From: Actinomycetales bacterium
Lineage (GTDB): Bacteria > Actinomycetota > Actinomycetes > Mycobacteriales > Micromonosporaceae
Direction of reading: 5' to 3'
DNA: 64,000 bases
NCBI GenBank assembly: GCA_002919305.1
Contig: PKFB01000024.1
Span: forward strand, 62,001 to 126,000
The notes below the pieces were generated by a model. The model worked only from the letters and a program-made list of their open reading frames with translations. It did not search any database and had not been told where the DNA came from. The position numbers were made by a program, and so were the translations under genes. Positions 1 through 7,898 of this stretch are shown here, in pieces (positions within the stretch are counted from its first letter, which is position 1; every line of letters begins with the position of its first letter).

Positions 1-691
1 TCCCGATCAGGCCGGGCCAGAACAGCAGCACCACGCCGGCCCCCAGCACGATGAGCGCGACGGTGGCCTCCCGGGACAGACGGGGCAGGGGAGGCGGTGG
101 CGGGGGCGTGTACCCCTCCTCCAGCTCCGTTTCGGTGTCCGAGGTGCTGGCCGTGATCTGATCCCACCGTTCCAGGTGGTCCAACAAGGTGGGTTCGTCC
201 TCGGCGGGAACAGCCCGACGTACCCGGATTATCGGTTCGGTCTCGGAATCCCGTGTCGACTCCGGCTCTCCGGTAGGGTCGATGTCCTCGTCGGCTGGCC
301 ACGGGCGGCTGTCCTTATCAGACGACGAGGCGGAGGAGGCGTGGAAGTCTGCGATGATCTGTGCCCATCGGTCATCTAGGCTCTCATCGCCAAGCATTTG
401 CGGAGCAGGGTGGAGCTTGCCCTGTTCATTGAGCTGATCGATGAGTTTGCGTGCCTCGCTAAGCCGGGAACGATCAACGTAGAGCCGGTCGGTGGGGCGG
501 CTGGGGAGAACGGTGTTACGGGTGATGGGGTGCTGGTCGTAGGTGGGACGCAGGTAGGCCGCGATTCCGGCCAAGGCCAGTGCGTCAAGCAGATGCTCGC
601 CGACCCGGGGGTCGACATCGCCGGTCGGCGCGTACGCCGCCGCCGACAGGCCGTTGTCGCGACGCCCCCGCCGCCCCGGACCTGTGGTCAT
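1..691 (-). CDS. Membrane-anchored protein of unknown function, 3' end outside the window
   Basis: An open frame on the minus strand starts at ATG 691 and is still open at base 1, giving about 230 residues. GGGGGA lies about 9 bases upstream. The N-terminal part (residues about 25-80) reads as a soluble domain with the segment RPTDRLYVDRSRL, followed by an acidic, Ser/Pro-rich linker and PPPPPPLPR. A hydrophobic helix (ATVALIVLGAGVVLLFW) begins near residue 212 and runs to the window edge. I recall similar proteins (soluble N-terminus, C-terminal membrane segments) in Micromonosporaceae, but no function is known to me. It is divergent from plsC. The true C-terminus is not visible. Confidence 0.72.
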   Translation of the reverse strand, partial: MTTGPGRRGRRDNGLSAAAYAPTGDVDPRVGEHLLDALALAGIAAYLRPTYDQHPITRNTVLPSRPTDRLYVDRSRLSEARKLIDQLNEQGKLHPAPQMLGDESLDDRWAQIIADFHASSASSSDKDSRPWPADEDIDPTGEPESTRDSETEPIIRVRRAVPAEDEPTLLDHLERWDQITASTSDTETELEEGYTPPPPPPLPRLSREATVALIVLGAGVVLLFWPGLIG

Positions 692-944
692 CGCCCTGTC
701 CCCCTCAGCACCTCAGCTGGTCGCCGCTTTCACCATCCCACTCTCCGGATACACCCCACCGCAACCCGCCGTGTGGTGTATTCGGTTCATGGGTTCCAAC
801 TCTCGGGTATACCGGATCGTGGTACGCCCAGACACAACACGCAGACCTCAATGAATCGTGACACGCCCGCCGCTGTTCCGGGAGTTCGTTGTGGTGGTGA
901 CCGTTAGCTCCGTACGCTCTTGTACGGACATCGGGAGGACGTAG

Positions 945-1688
945 GTGCTCTACTGGCTTCTCAAGTGCTTCGTCGGGCCGTTTTTGCGGCTGCTGTGGCG
1001 GCCGCAGGTGGAAGGATTGGAGCACATCCCCTCCGAAGGGCCCGCCATTTTGGCGAGCAACCATCTGTCGTTCTCCGACTCCATCTTCTTGCCGTTAGTG
1101 GTCAAGCGGCGGATCACCTTCATCGCGAAAAGCGAGTACTTCACCTCCCCGGGCATCAAAGGGTGGCTGACCAAGCTCTTCTTCCAGGGAGTGGGGGCGA
1201 TCCCGGTGGACCGCTCCGGTGGCCGAGCGGCCCAGGCGGCGCTGGACACCGGCAAGCGGGTGCTGGCGGAGGGGCGACTGTTCGGGATTTATCCAGAAGG
1301 GACCCGGTCGCCGGACGGCAGGTTGTATCGCGGTAAGACAGGGGTGGCGCGGCTGGCCCTGGAGACCGGGGTGCCGGTGATTCCGGTGGCGATGCTCAAC
1401 ACCCACGCCATCCAGCCGATCGGGAAGAAGGTGCCCCGGATAATCCCGGTCAAGATCCGGATCGGTAAGCCGTTGGACTTTTCCCGGTATGCCGGCATGG
1501 CCGGTGACAGATTCGTGGAGCGGTCCGTCACCGACGAGATCATGTACGAGCTGATGCAACTGTCGGGCCAGGAGTACATCGACATCTACGCCGCGAAGGT
1601 CAAGGCGGAGCTCAGCAAGGGAAAGCGCAAGACCACCAACAAACCTCCCACCGAGTCTGAGTCTCCCGCTCCCATCGTGGCGGCCTGA
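945..1688 (+). CDS. plsC: 1-acyl-sn-glycerol-3-phosphate acyltransferase (PlsC family)
   Basis: A 247-residue acyltransferase, expected to transfer an acyl chain to lysophosphatidic acid at the membrane for phospholipid synthesis. Motif I is NHLSFSD (H-x4-D) and motif III is YPEGTRSPDG, both typical of the PlsC family. The length fits the family. The GTG start at 945 has GGAGG six bases upstream. The C-terminal about 25 residues are a Lys/Thr/Pro-rich tail. It corresponds in position to Rv2182c of M. tuberculosis. The gene converges with the cyclase gene. A lysophospholipid or other acyl acceptor cannot be excluded. Confidence 0.9.
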   Translation: MLYWLLKCFVGPFLRLLWRPQVEGLEHIPSEGPAILASNHLSFSDSIFLPLVVKRRITFIAKSEYFTSPGIKGWLTKLFFQGVGAIPVDRSGGRAAQAALDTGKRVLAEGRLFGIYPEGTRSPDGRLYRGKTGVARLALETGVPVIPVAMLNTHAIQPIGKKVPRIIPVKIRIGKPLDFSRYAGMAGDRFVERSVTDEIMYELMQLSGQEYIDIYAAKVKAELSKGKRKTTNKPPTESESPAPIVAA

Positions 1689-1741
1689 TTCGGGCTCGAC
1701 CGGCCCGATCGGTACGTGAGGGCAGCGCCGGACCGGCGCGG

Positions 1742-4700
1742 TCACGCTGGGGAGAGCAGATCGGCCAGTTTCGGTACGTGGTTGCGTGCAGCAAACGCCC
1801 GTACCGGTTCGGCGCATGTCTCAAAGGCGGTGGTGTCCCCGGCCAGATGCCAGGCTCGTGCCGCCCACAGCCGTGTCAGCACCGCGTCGCTGACAGAGCC
1901 AATCGCCTCGTACTCATCGGCGGCTCGGGCCAGCAGGTCCCCGGCGGTTTTGTACTCGCCGGCCAACGCGGCCCGTGCACCAGTGATGGTGGTGGTGGCC
2001 ACCCGCGTCCACCGGGTGCTGCGGATCATGCTGTCGAGGATGTCCGCGACGATCCCCACCGCCTTGCGCGCCAGGGGTCTCTGGTCAGCGTCCGGGCTGG
2101 CGGTCGCCAACAGGGAGGCGGTGTGGAGGGCGGCGGTCAACCATTCGACGGTCATGGTGGTGGGTCCCTGGTGCCAGGTCCGGGACAAGGCCTCCAGGAG
2201 CGCCACCGCCTGCGGCCAGTCACCGGCCAACACCCACGCGAGGGCGCCGGTGGCGTAGGCGCAGAACTGAAGCCGGACGAAACCGGCCTGCTCGGCGAAC
2301 TCTACGCAGCGCGCGATCTCCGCAGCGGGTGACTGGCCGGTCAGGGCACGCAGGCAGGCGCGGCGGCCACGCAGCTGCAGGTCCCAGTCGGTGGTTTCGG
2401 TGTCCTGAGCGTCAAAGTACGCGTCCGCGCTGCGTAGCAGCGTGACCCAGTCACCGCTGTAGTAGGCCTGCCACGCCTCGGTGTCGTAGCCGATGATGAT
2501 GTTGACCCGGGCACCTGCGGCGGATCGGCTTTCGGCCAGGACAGCGGCGGCGCGGGACAGCTCACCCTCCTGTTCCAGGATCGTGCCGAGGTTGTTCAAC
2601 GCGCGGCTGTAGGCTGGCAGGTGGTGGGCCCGGGTGTGTTCGACGACGCGTTCGAGCTCACTGACAGCGTCCGGGTCGGCGGTGAGGTACCGCATGGTGG
2701 CCTCGGTGATCCAGGCGTGGGCGGCGATATCGGCCAGCCCGAGCGGCTCGGCGAGGCGCCGTGCGGTGCGCGCCGCCTCGATGGCCTCGGTGATGCGGTA
2801 CTCGAGCACATAAAGGCGGGCCAGGGCGCTGTAGGCCTCGGCCTTGGCGGCGCTGGGAGGCAGGTCCTCAAACAGCGACACGGCCCGCAATAGCCAGTCA
2901 CGGGCGCGGTCATGGGCGGTCCGCAAGGATTCAATCTCGCCCAGCAGGGTGGCGGCGCGGGCTTCCCCGTACCGGTCACCGGCCTCCCGCATCCGTTCAG
3001 CCAGTCGGGCCAGCTCCTTCGGGCCGCCCTCACGGTAGAAGGTGTCCCGGTCGGCGAAGAAAGCCAACCGGTGATGCAGCAGCTCAGCGGCTCGACGCAG
3101 ATCGGGTTCGTCGTCCCGGGGCCACAGACTCAGGGCCTGCTCGATGTACTTCAGGGCCGGTTCGACGGCGTACGCGGCGAACTCAGCTTCAGCGGCGGTG
3201 GTCAACGCGCGACGCGCGGCGCGGGCGTCGGCCGTGGTGTCTTCCCCAAGGTCCTCAGCCAGTTGCAGGGCGGCGACCCAGTGACGCGCGACAGCGGCGG
3301 CGAAGTCGGATCGACCAGTGGTGAGGACCTGCTCGAACCAGGTGGCGGCGGCGCGATGCAGCTGCAGTCGGACGTTGCGGGGGAGCCGGTTGTAGGCGAC
3401 GGTCCGCAGCAGCAGGTGTCGGTAGCCGAACTCCGCTTCTCCGGCCAGGACCGAGGCGCGGTGCCGGACGAGCATGTCGCGCCGCTCCAGGCGGCGCAGC
3501 GCACTGTCCACCTCGGCGGGGTCCATGTTCAGCATCGAGGCGATAGCGCCGCTCCAGACGGTCTCCCCCAGCACACAGGCGGCCCGCAGCACGGTCCGTT
3601 CGCTTTGATCCAGCAGGTCGATACGGCTGGCGATGACGCCGTGCACGCTCTCGGGGATCTGCAGCTCGGCGCCCGGCTCTAGGTTGGAGTCGGCGGCCTG
3701 TTCGGCGAGCATCCAGATGTACTCCAACACGTACATCGGGTTGCCGCCGGTGATGTCGGCTAGCCGCTCCCGCAAGGACTGGGGCAGGCCGTGCCGGTCC
3801 AGCATGGTGCTGATCAGGGTCCGTAGCTCCGCGCCCCGCAGCGGGCCCAACGTCACGGTGAAGGCACCTGGGAGCGCCGTAGCCCAGGTGGGTTGCTGTT
3901 CAAGCAGGTCGGGCCGGTAGGTGGCGAGGACGAACAACGGAACGTCCGTGGCGCCCTCAACCAGGCTGGTCAGGAACCGCAGCATGGTCGGCTGGGCGAA
4001 GTTCAGGTCCTCCAGCACCAGTACGGTCGGGCTGCGGCGAGCCATCGCGTAGAAGACCTGCCGCCAGGCCGCCTCGGTCTCGTCCTGACCCGCCTCCCGG
4101 CCAGGAAGCCCCACTAACGGCCCCAACAAGTGGGCCAGTCGCTCCACCTCACCGGCGTCGACGAGTTCGCCCAGCGCCACGCTGAGCCGCTCTCGGACCT
4201 TTTCAGGCCCGTCGTTGTCCTGGACGTGGATGTCGGATTTGATGATCTCGGCCAGCGCGGCGTACGCCGACCCCTCCCCGTACGGCAGACACCGGCCGAC
4301 CCGCCAACGCACAAGCAGGTTAGGGGAGTCGTCGACGCGGCGGTGCAGTTCACGGGTGAGGCGGCTTTTGCCGAGGCCGTGGGCGCCCACCACCGACACC
4401 AGATGCCCGTGCCTGCTTTCGATGCAGCGGGTCAGGAACGTGGTGAGCATGTCCAACTCATGCTGCCGGCCGATCAGTGGGCTCAGCTCATCGTCAGCCA
4501 CTCTGCTGCGGCGCAGCGGTTCCTGAGCCAGCCAGATCTGGATCGGCGCTGACTTGCCATGCACCTTGACCAGCAGCGGCTCCTCGGCGTACCGGATGGT
4601 GCCCCGGGTCGCCCGCCAGGTAGCCGTCGACACCGCCACCCCGCCCGGCGGCGCGTGATGCTGCAACCGTGCGGCGGTGGCCACCACGTCGCCCGAGGCC

Positions 4701-5251
4701 ACCGCCTGCCCGGCGTGACGGGCGGCGGACAGATCCACCAGGGCCTCACCGGTGGTGATCCCGACGCGGGCCCGCATCCGGTAGCGCCCCGCCAACGGCT
4801 TGTTGTCCAGGGCCTGTTGCAGATCCAAACCCGCCATGACCGCGCGCAACGCGTCATGTTCGGTCTCCACCGGAACCCCGAACAGCGCCATCACGGCGTC
4901 GCCAATGTACTTCTCCACGATTCCGCCATAGCGACGAATCGCGGCGCTGGCGGTGGAGAAGTAGGCGGTCTGCAACCGACGCAGATCCTCCGGATCGAGA
5001 GTTTCACCGATGCTGGTGAACCCGACCAGATCCACGAACAGCACGCTGATCCGGCGGCGCTCTTCACGGGGCTCGCCTGGGCCGGTCAAGGTGGGGTTGA
5101 GCAGTTGGCCGCAGCTGGTGCAGAAGTCCAGGTCGGAGGCCACAAGGGTGAAGCAGGAGCTACAGCGGGTGTACAGCGGGGAGCCGCACCGCCCACAGAA
5201 CCGGTGACTGGGATCTGCAGTGAGGTGGCAGCGGAGGCAGACCTTTTCTAT
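1742..5251 (-). CDS. Adenylate/guanylate cyclase-domain regulator with AAA ATPase and TPR region
   Basis: A large cytosolic multidomain protein. From GTG 5143 it would be 1133 residues, but the frame is open further upstream and encodes two more CxxC pairs (CLRCH, CGRCG) that complete a double zinc ribbon. The only plausible initiator before the in-frame TAG is an ATA at 5251-5249, five bases after a perfect AGGAGG, giving 1169 residues. Numbered from ATA: zinc ribbons 1-50; class III cyclase about 65-235 with metal aspartates D74 (FVDLVGFT) and D118 (EKYIGDAVM); Walker A GAHGLGKS about 289-296; Walker B-like VLVLEDLNF; then a long helical TPR-like C-terminus. Lys114 and Asp188 fit ATP as substrate. 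The usual catalytic Asn of VVNxAARL is Ala (VVATAARL, about residue 191) while the Arg is kept, so cyclase activity is doubtful. A cAMP-binding type regulator lies nearby. Confidence 0.85.
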   Translation of the reverse strand: MEKVCLRCHLTADPSHRFCGRCGSPLYTRCSSCFTLVASDLDFCTSCGQLLNPTLTGPGEPREERRRISVLFVDLVGFTSIGETLDPEDLRRLQTAYFSTASAAIRRYGGIVEKYIGDAVMALFGVPVETEHDALRAVMAGLDLQQALDNKPLAGRYRMRARVGITTGEALVDLSAARHAGQAVASGDVVATAARLQHHAPPGGVAVSTATWRATRGTIRYAEEPLLVKVHGKSAPIQIWLAQEPLRRSRVADDELSPLIGRQHELDMLTTFLTRCIESRHGHLVSVVGAHGLGKSRLTRELHRRVDDSPNLLVRWRVGRCLPYGEGSAYAALAEIIKSDIHVQDNDGPEKVRERLSVALGELVDAGEVERLAHLLGPLVGLPGREAGQDETEAAWRQVFYAMARRSPTVLVLEDLNFAQPTMLRFLTSLVEGATDVPLFVLATYRPDLLEQQPTWATALPGAFTVTLGPLRGAELRTLISTMLDRHGLPQSLRERLADITGGNPMYVLEYIWMLAEQAADSNLEPGAELQIPESVHGVIASRIDLLDQSERTVLRAACVLGETVWSGAIASMLNMDPAEVDSALRRLERRDMLVRHRASVLAGEAEFGYRHLLLRTVAYNRLPRNVRLQLHRAAATWFEQVLTTGRSDFAAAVARHWVAALQLAEDLGEDTTADARAARRALTTAAEAEFAAYAVEPALKYIEQALSLWPRDDEPDLRRAAELLHHRLAFFADRDTFYREGGPKELARLAERMREAGDRYGEARAATLLGEIESLRTAHDRARDWLLRAVSLFEDLPPSAAKAEAYSALARLYVLEYRITEAIEAARTARRLAEPLGLADIAAHAWITEATMRYLTADPDAVSELERVVEHTRAHHLPAYSRALNNLGTILEQEGELSRAAAVLAESRSAAGARVNIIIGYDTEAWQAYYSGDWVTLLRSADAYFDAQDTETTDWDLQLRGRRACLRALTGQSPAAEIARCVEFAEQAGFVRLQFCAYATGALAWVLAGDWPQAVALLEALSRTWHQGPTTMTVEWLTAALHTASLLATASPDADQRPLARKAVGIVADILDSMIRSTRWTRVATTTITGARAALAGEYKTAGDLLARAADEYEAIGSVSDAVLTRLWAARAWHLAGDTTAFETCAEPVRAFAARNHVPKLADLLSPA

Positions 5252-5262
5252 GACGACCTCCT
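5249..5262 (-). promoter_or_regulatory. Shine-Dalgarno AGGAGG and probable AUA start codon
   Basis: AGGAGG (5262-5257) is followed by five bases and then ATA (5251-5249), in frame with the cyclase gene. An in-frame TAG lies just upstream. No ATG, GTG or TTG occurs in frame until GTG 5143, which would remove half of the zinc ribbon. This is either a rare AUA initiation or a sequencing/assembly error in an ATG. Confidence 0.6.
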
Positions 5263-5545
5263 ACCGTCAGTAGCGCGTGTCAGTCAGCAGCGTGTCGTCG
5301 ACCCGGTGACGGCGTCCGGAACACGGCACTCGGTGCCGTTGCGACGTGCTACTTATGGTCTCAGGTTTAGCGAGTAATGGCGATGATTACTCCTGGTTAC
5401 GGGACTATAGCCCGAATGTCGGGTGAACCAGGGACTGTCAGTCGCCCGACAAAGCAATAGACACCCGAAGCGCAGCCGCTACGGTGACCTCGGACACCCT
5501 GTGGAGGGCGCACCCACTCTCCGGATCACAAGGAGGCTCATCACG

Positions 5546-5680
5546 ATGAGTGATAAGGCTGCCGCTGAGAAGCCTCAAAACGAGGCGCCCGCTCCTCAGG
5601 AGCAGCAGGTGAACACCGAACCAAATCGTGACAAGCCGAACAACGAAGAGGTCGCCCCGCAAGGGCCCGGGATCCACTGA
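5546..5680 (+). CDS. Small hydrophilic protein, 44 residues, unknown function
   Basis: ATG 5546 follows AAGGAGG (5530-5536) with a nine-base gap, a very strong ribosome binding site. The product is rich in Glu, Gln, Asn, Pro and Lys, has no Cys, no hydrophobic segment and no signal peptide, and ends PQGPGIH. It is probably disordered in the cytosol. It is transcribed divergently from the cyclase gene across about 290 bases. I do not recognise the family. A modified-peptide precursor is possible but no modification enzyme is adjacent. Confidence 0.65.
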   Translation: MSDKAAAEKPQNEAPAPQEQQVNTEPNRDKPNNEEVAPQGPGIH

Positions 5681-5814
5681 CACTGACCCGGACCCTTCAC
5701 GCGGGCGGTGCATACACGGACAGGTCGGGGACAGCGATCGAAGCAGCGCAGAGGCGTACACGGCCCCGTGAGCTGATCGAGAACACCCCGGCCTGTCGCT
5801 TTTCCAGTCGGGGA

Positions 5815-5846
5815 CGGGCCCGGCACTGGGTGCAGGGCCGGGCCTG
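5815..5846. terminator. Hairpin between convergent genes
   Basis: GGCCCGGC (5817-5824) pairs with GCCGGGCC (5837-5844), extendable by two pairs, with a 12-base loop. It lies between the ends of the 44-residue gene and the convergent Crp-type gene. There is no T-tract on either side, so it would be a bidirectional hairpin terminator. Confidence 0.45.
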
Positions 5847-5888
5847 CAACAGGGGTGCGGTACGCCGGTTCACACGCCACCGCAGCCG

Positions 5889-6578
5889 TCAGGCCGGCAT
5901 GCCGGCCCGACGGCGAAGCGCGGCCAAGTCGGTGAGCACGATCCGTCGGCCCTCGGTCCGCAACCAACCCCGACTAGAGAACGTGCCGATCGCCTGGTTC
6001 ACGCTTTGCCGGGAGCCGCCGGCCAGCTCCGCCAGCTGGGTCTGGTTCAACTCGATGGTCACCATCGATGCTGGCGAGTCCCCTGCCAATCGCACCAAAG
6101 TTTTGGCCACCCGGCCGGGCAAGTCCAGGAATACGTAATCGGCGTTCTGCTCGGTCAGGCGTCGAATCAAGGCACCCAACGAGATCAAGACCGCGTCGAG
6201 GATGCGCGCATTGGAATGCACAAGATCGATAAAAGCCGCCCGGGATAGTGCCAAAGCTTGACTGTCCTCGATCGCTTCGGCCGAGGCTGACCGACCTGCA
6301 CCGTCCAACAGGGACAGCTCACCGAGGACGTCGGGAGGACGAACCACCGCCAGCATCGCGCGTTCCCCCGTGGGGGCGGTCCGGAACACCGCCACTGCGC
6401 CGCGTCGCATCACGATCAGCGACTCGCCAGGATCGTTCTCAACGAACAGCAGTTGACCCTTGCGATACGTGCGGGGCACCGCGGCCGCCACGACCCGCTG
6501 CCTGACTTCCGGCTCGAGCCCAGCGAACAGTTCGACGCCGGCCAACGGATCGCTCGAATCGTTCAAACGCGCATCCAT
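5889..6578 (-). CDS. Crp/Fnr-family transcriptional regulator
   Basis: A 229-residue protein with an N-terminal cyclic-nucleotide-binding beta barrel (about residues 12-130), a dimer helix and a C-terminal winged helix-turn-helix (about 170-220). The phosphate-binding cassette reads GELSLLDGAGRS, which keeps the Gly-Glu and Arg-Ser of cAMP-binding members, so cAMP binding is plausible. The recognition helix is SRQSVNQAI. E. coli Crp has Arg-Glu-Thr at this position, so the DNA site may differ. ATG 6578 has AAAGG about ten bases upstream. A cyclase gene lies 640 bases away. A direct cAMP circuit is inference and is weakened by the altered cyclase motif. Confidence 0.88.
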   Translation of the reverse strand: MDARLNDSSDPLAGVELFAGLEPEVRQRVVAAAVPRTYRKGQLLFVENDPGESLIVMRRGAVAVFRTAPTGERAMLAVVRPPDVLGELSLLDGAGRSASAEAIEDSQALALSRAAFIDLVHSNARILDAVLISLGALIRRLTEQNADYVFLDLPGRVAKTLVRLAGDSPASMVTIELNQTQLAELAGGSRQSVNQAIGTFSSRGWLRTEGRRIVLTDLAALRRRAGMPA

Positions 6579-6632
6579 GGCCGCAACCTTTCAATAGCGT
6601 GTTGTTCCATTCTTACAGTCAGACACTTTTCC

Positions 6633-6646
6633 GTGAACATTGTCAT
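6633..6646. promoter_or_regulatory. Possible Crp-type operator
   Basis: GTGA (6633-6636), six bases, then TCAT (6643-6646) resembles the Crp core GTGA-N6-TCAC with one mismatch. It lies about 55 bases upstream of the Crp-type gene, where an autoregulatory site would be expected. A single site this short can occur by chance. Confidence 0.25.
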
Positions 6647-6799
6647 CCTTACCGGGGCATCCTGGGCAGCCCGCTGAACCCTATTGGTCCGGGCGTCCAG
6701 ATGTCGGCGAATCGCCGAATGCTGACTGGTTCAGCAACAGCAGCTCAGATCATGTCGGCTTTGTCGACGTCTGTACATCCCAGCTATCAGGCAACTGAC

Positions 6800-6925
6800 A
6801 GACGGTGACAACCCCCGCTTGGGATGCTGGGCACGGCACGACTTGTAGGGGGGAGTTACGGGTCGTGCCGGCTCAGAGGGAGCGGCACGGGGGAATACGT
6901 GGGGGATATCTGGTGGAGATGGTCC
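6800..6925 (-). ncRNA. Candidate C-rich structured RNA (resembles actinobacterial 6C RNA)
   Basis: Read on the minus strand, CGGCACGAC (6870-6862) and GTCGTGCCG (6842-6834) form a perfect 9-bp stem around a 19-base loop that contains CCCCCC. Upstream on the same strand are two five-C runs and GTGCCG, which could pair alternatively with the first arm of the stem. Hairpins exposing six or more cytosines are the hallmark of the conserved actinobacterial 6C RNA. No protein gene fits this 600-base region. Ends are not determined, and neither promoter nor T-tract is clear. The assignment rests on pattern only. Confidence 0.42.
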
Positions 6926-6966
6926 GCGAGGCTCCACCATTGATCAATGATCGCGGGATGGGGACG

Positions 6967-6994
6967 AGGGGGCCCACCGCCCGGTGGGCCCCCT
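6967..6994. terminator. Perfect 12-bp GC-rich hairpin
   Basis: AGGGGGCCCACC (6967-6978) pairs perfectly with GGTGGGCCCCCT (6983-6994) around a 4-base loop. There is no T-tract. It sits between the candidate C-rich RNA and the RNase AS gene. It could end a short transcript or insulate the two promoters. Confidence 0.5.
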
Positions 6995-7001
6995 CGACGC
7001 C

Positions 7002-7065
7002 TACCAGTTGACGACATTGAGGAAGCTAGGTTTGTTGTCAGTTTGTTGTATGTCGTTGACTGGTA
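7002..7065. repeat. Imperfect 16-base inverted repeat upstream of the RNase AS gene
   Basis: TACCAGTTGACGACAT (7002-7017) and ATGTCGTTGACTGGTA (7050-7065) are inverted copies with two mismatches, separated by 32 bases that contain the direct repeat GTTTGTTGT twice. It lies 120 bases upstream of the RNase AS start. It could be a paired operator or an RNA fold. No family is recognised. Confidence 0.4.
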
Positions 7066-7183
7066 CACACCGGTGCAGCGTGGCGTACCGGGACTGTGCG
7101 GAGTGGCGTACCCCCTCCGTGGTGTCTGGGAAAGGCGGCCCGTCGGCAATGAACCGAGCCGGCATGGGTGAGGATGGGACACG

Positions 7184-7687
7184 ATGCCCTACCGATACTT
7201 CTACGACTGCGAGTTCATCGAGGATGGACGCACCATCGACTTGATCTCTATTGGGGTGGTCGATGAGGCGGGCCGGGAGTTCTACGCGGTCTCCACCGAG
7301 TTCAACCCCGACCGGGCGATCGGCTGGGTGCGGCGTAACGTCCTGGCCAAGTTGCCTTCCGCCGATGATGCCGCGTGGCGCAGCCGGGAGCAGATCCGAC
7401 GCGATCTGTACGCCTTCCTCACCGCTCCTTTGCAGGGCGCTGACATGGAGCTGTGGGCCTGGTACGCGGCCTATGACCACGTGGCGTTGTGCCAGCTGTG
7501 GGGACCTATGCCGGCGTTACCGCGGGTCATCCCCCGTTTCACCAAGGACCTCCGGCAGCGGTGGGACGACCTGGGACGGCCACCGTTGCCGCCGGCCGGC
7601 GAGGATCAGCATCACGCTTTGGCTGATGCGCGTCACAATCTCGCCCGGTGGCGAGCCATGGAAGGTTCCTTGGCGAAGAAACTGTGA
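7184..7687 (+). CDS. 3'-5' exoribonuclease, RNase AS type (Rv2179c-like)
   Basis: A 167-residue DEDDh exonuclease that should trim 3' ends of RNA, with preference for poly(A) in the characterised M. tuberculosis homologue Rv2179c. Visible catalytic residues are D8 and E10 (YDCEF), D98 (AYDHVAL), H143 and D148 (HHALADA). Length and motif spacing match the small single-domain family. ATG 7184 follows a purine-rich GGTGAGGATGGG. As in mycobacteria it lies close to the class II DAHP synthase gene, here separated by pfkA, proC and small genes. Metal-dependent and cytosolic by family. Confidence 0.85.
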   Translation: MPYRYFYDCEFIEDGRTIDLISIGVVDEAGREFYAVSTEFNPDRAIGWVRRNVLAKLPSADDAAWRSREQIRRDLYAFLTAPLQGADMELWAWYAAYDHVALCQLWGPMPALPRVIPRFTKDLRQRWDDLGRPPLPPAGEDQHHALADARHNLARWRAMEGSLAKKL

Positions 7688-7898
7688 GGGGACTCTGACA
7701 CGGGGCTGACACCCGCCCGTCACCGGCGACAGGCTACAGTTCGCAAACGGGACCGGGCCGGCAACGACGCCGACGTCAGTGCCCTGTTCACAGCCTCGAA
7801 AGCGGTGGCGGCTTGTCTCGTTGTGAACATCGCGGAAACAGACCTCGCGTCGGGGCGAGTTGACCATCTGGACGACCCCACAGAGGAAGGACGACACG

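Noticed and set aside
6805-7011. 68-codon plus-strand frame in the gene-free region
   Set aside because: No ribosome site, runs through two strong hairpins, no domain. RNA structure explains the region better.
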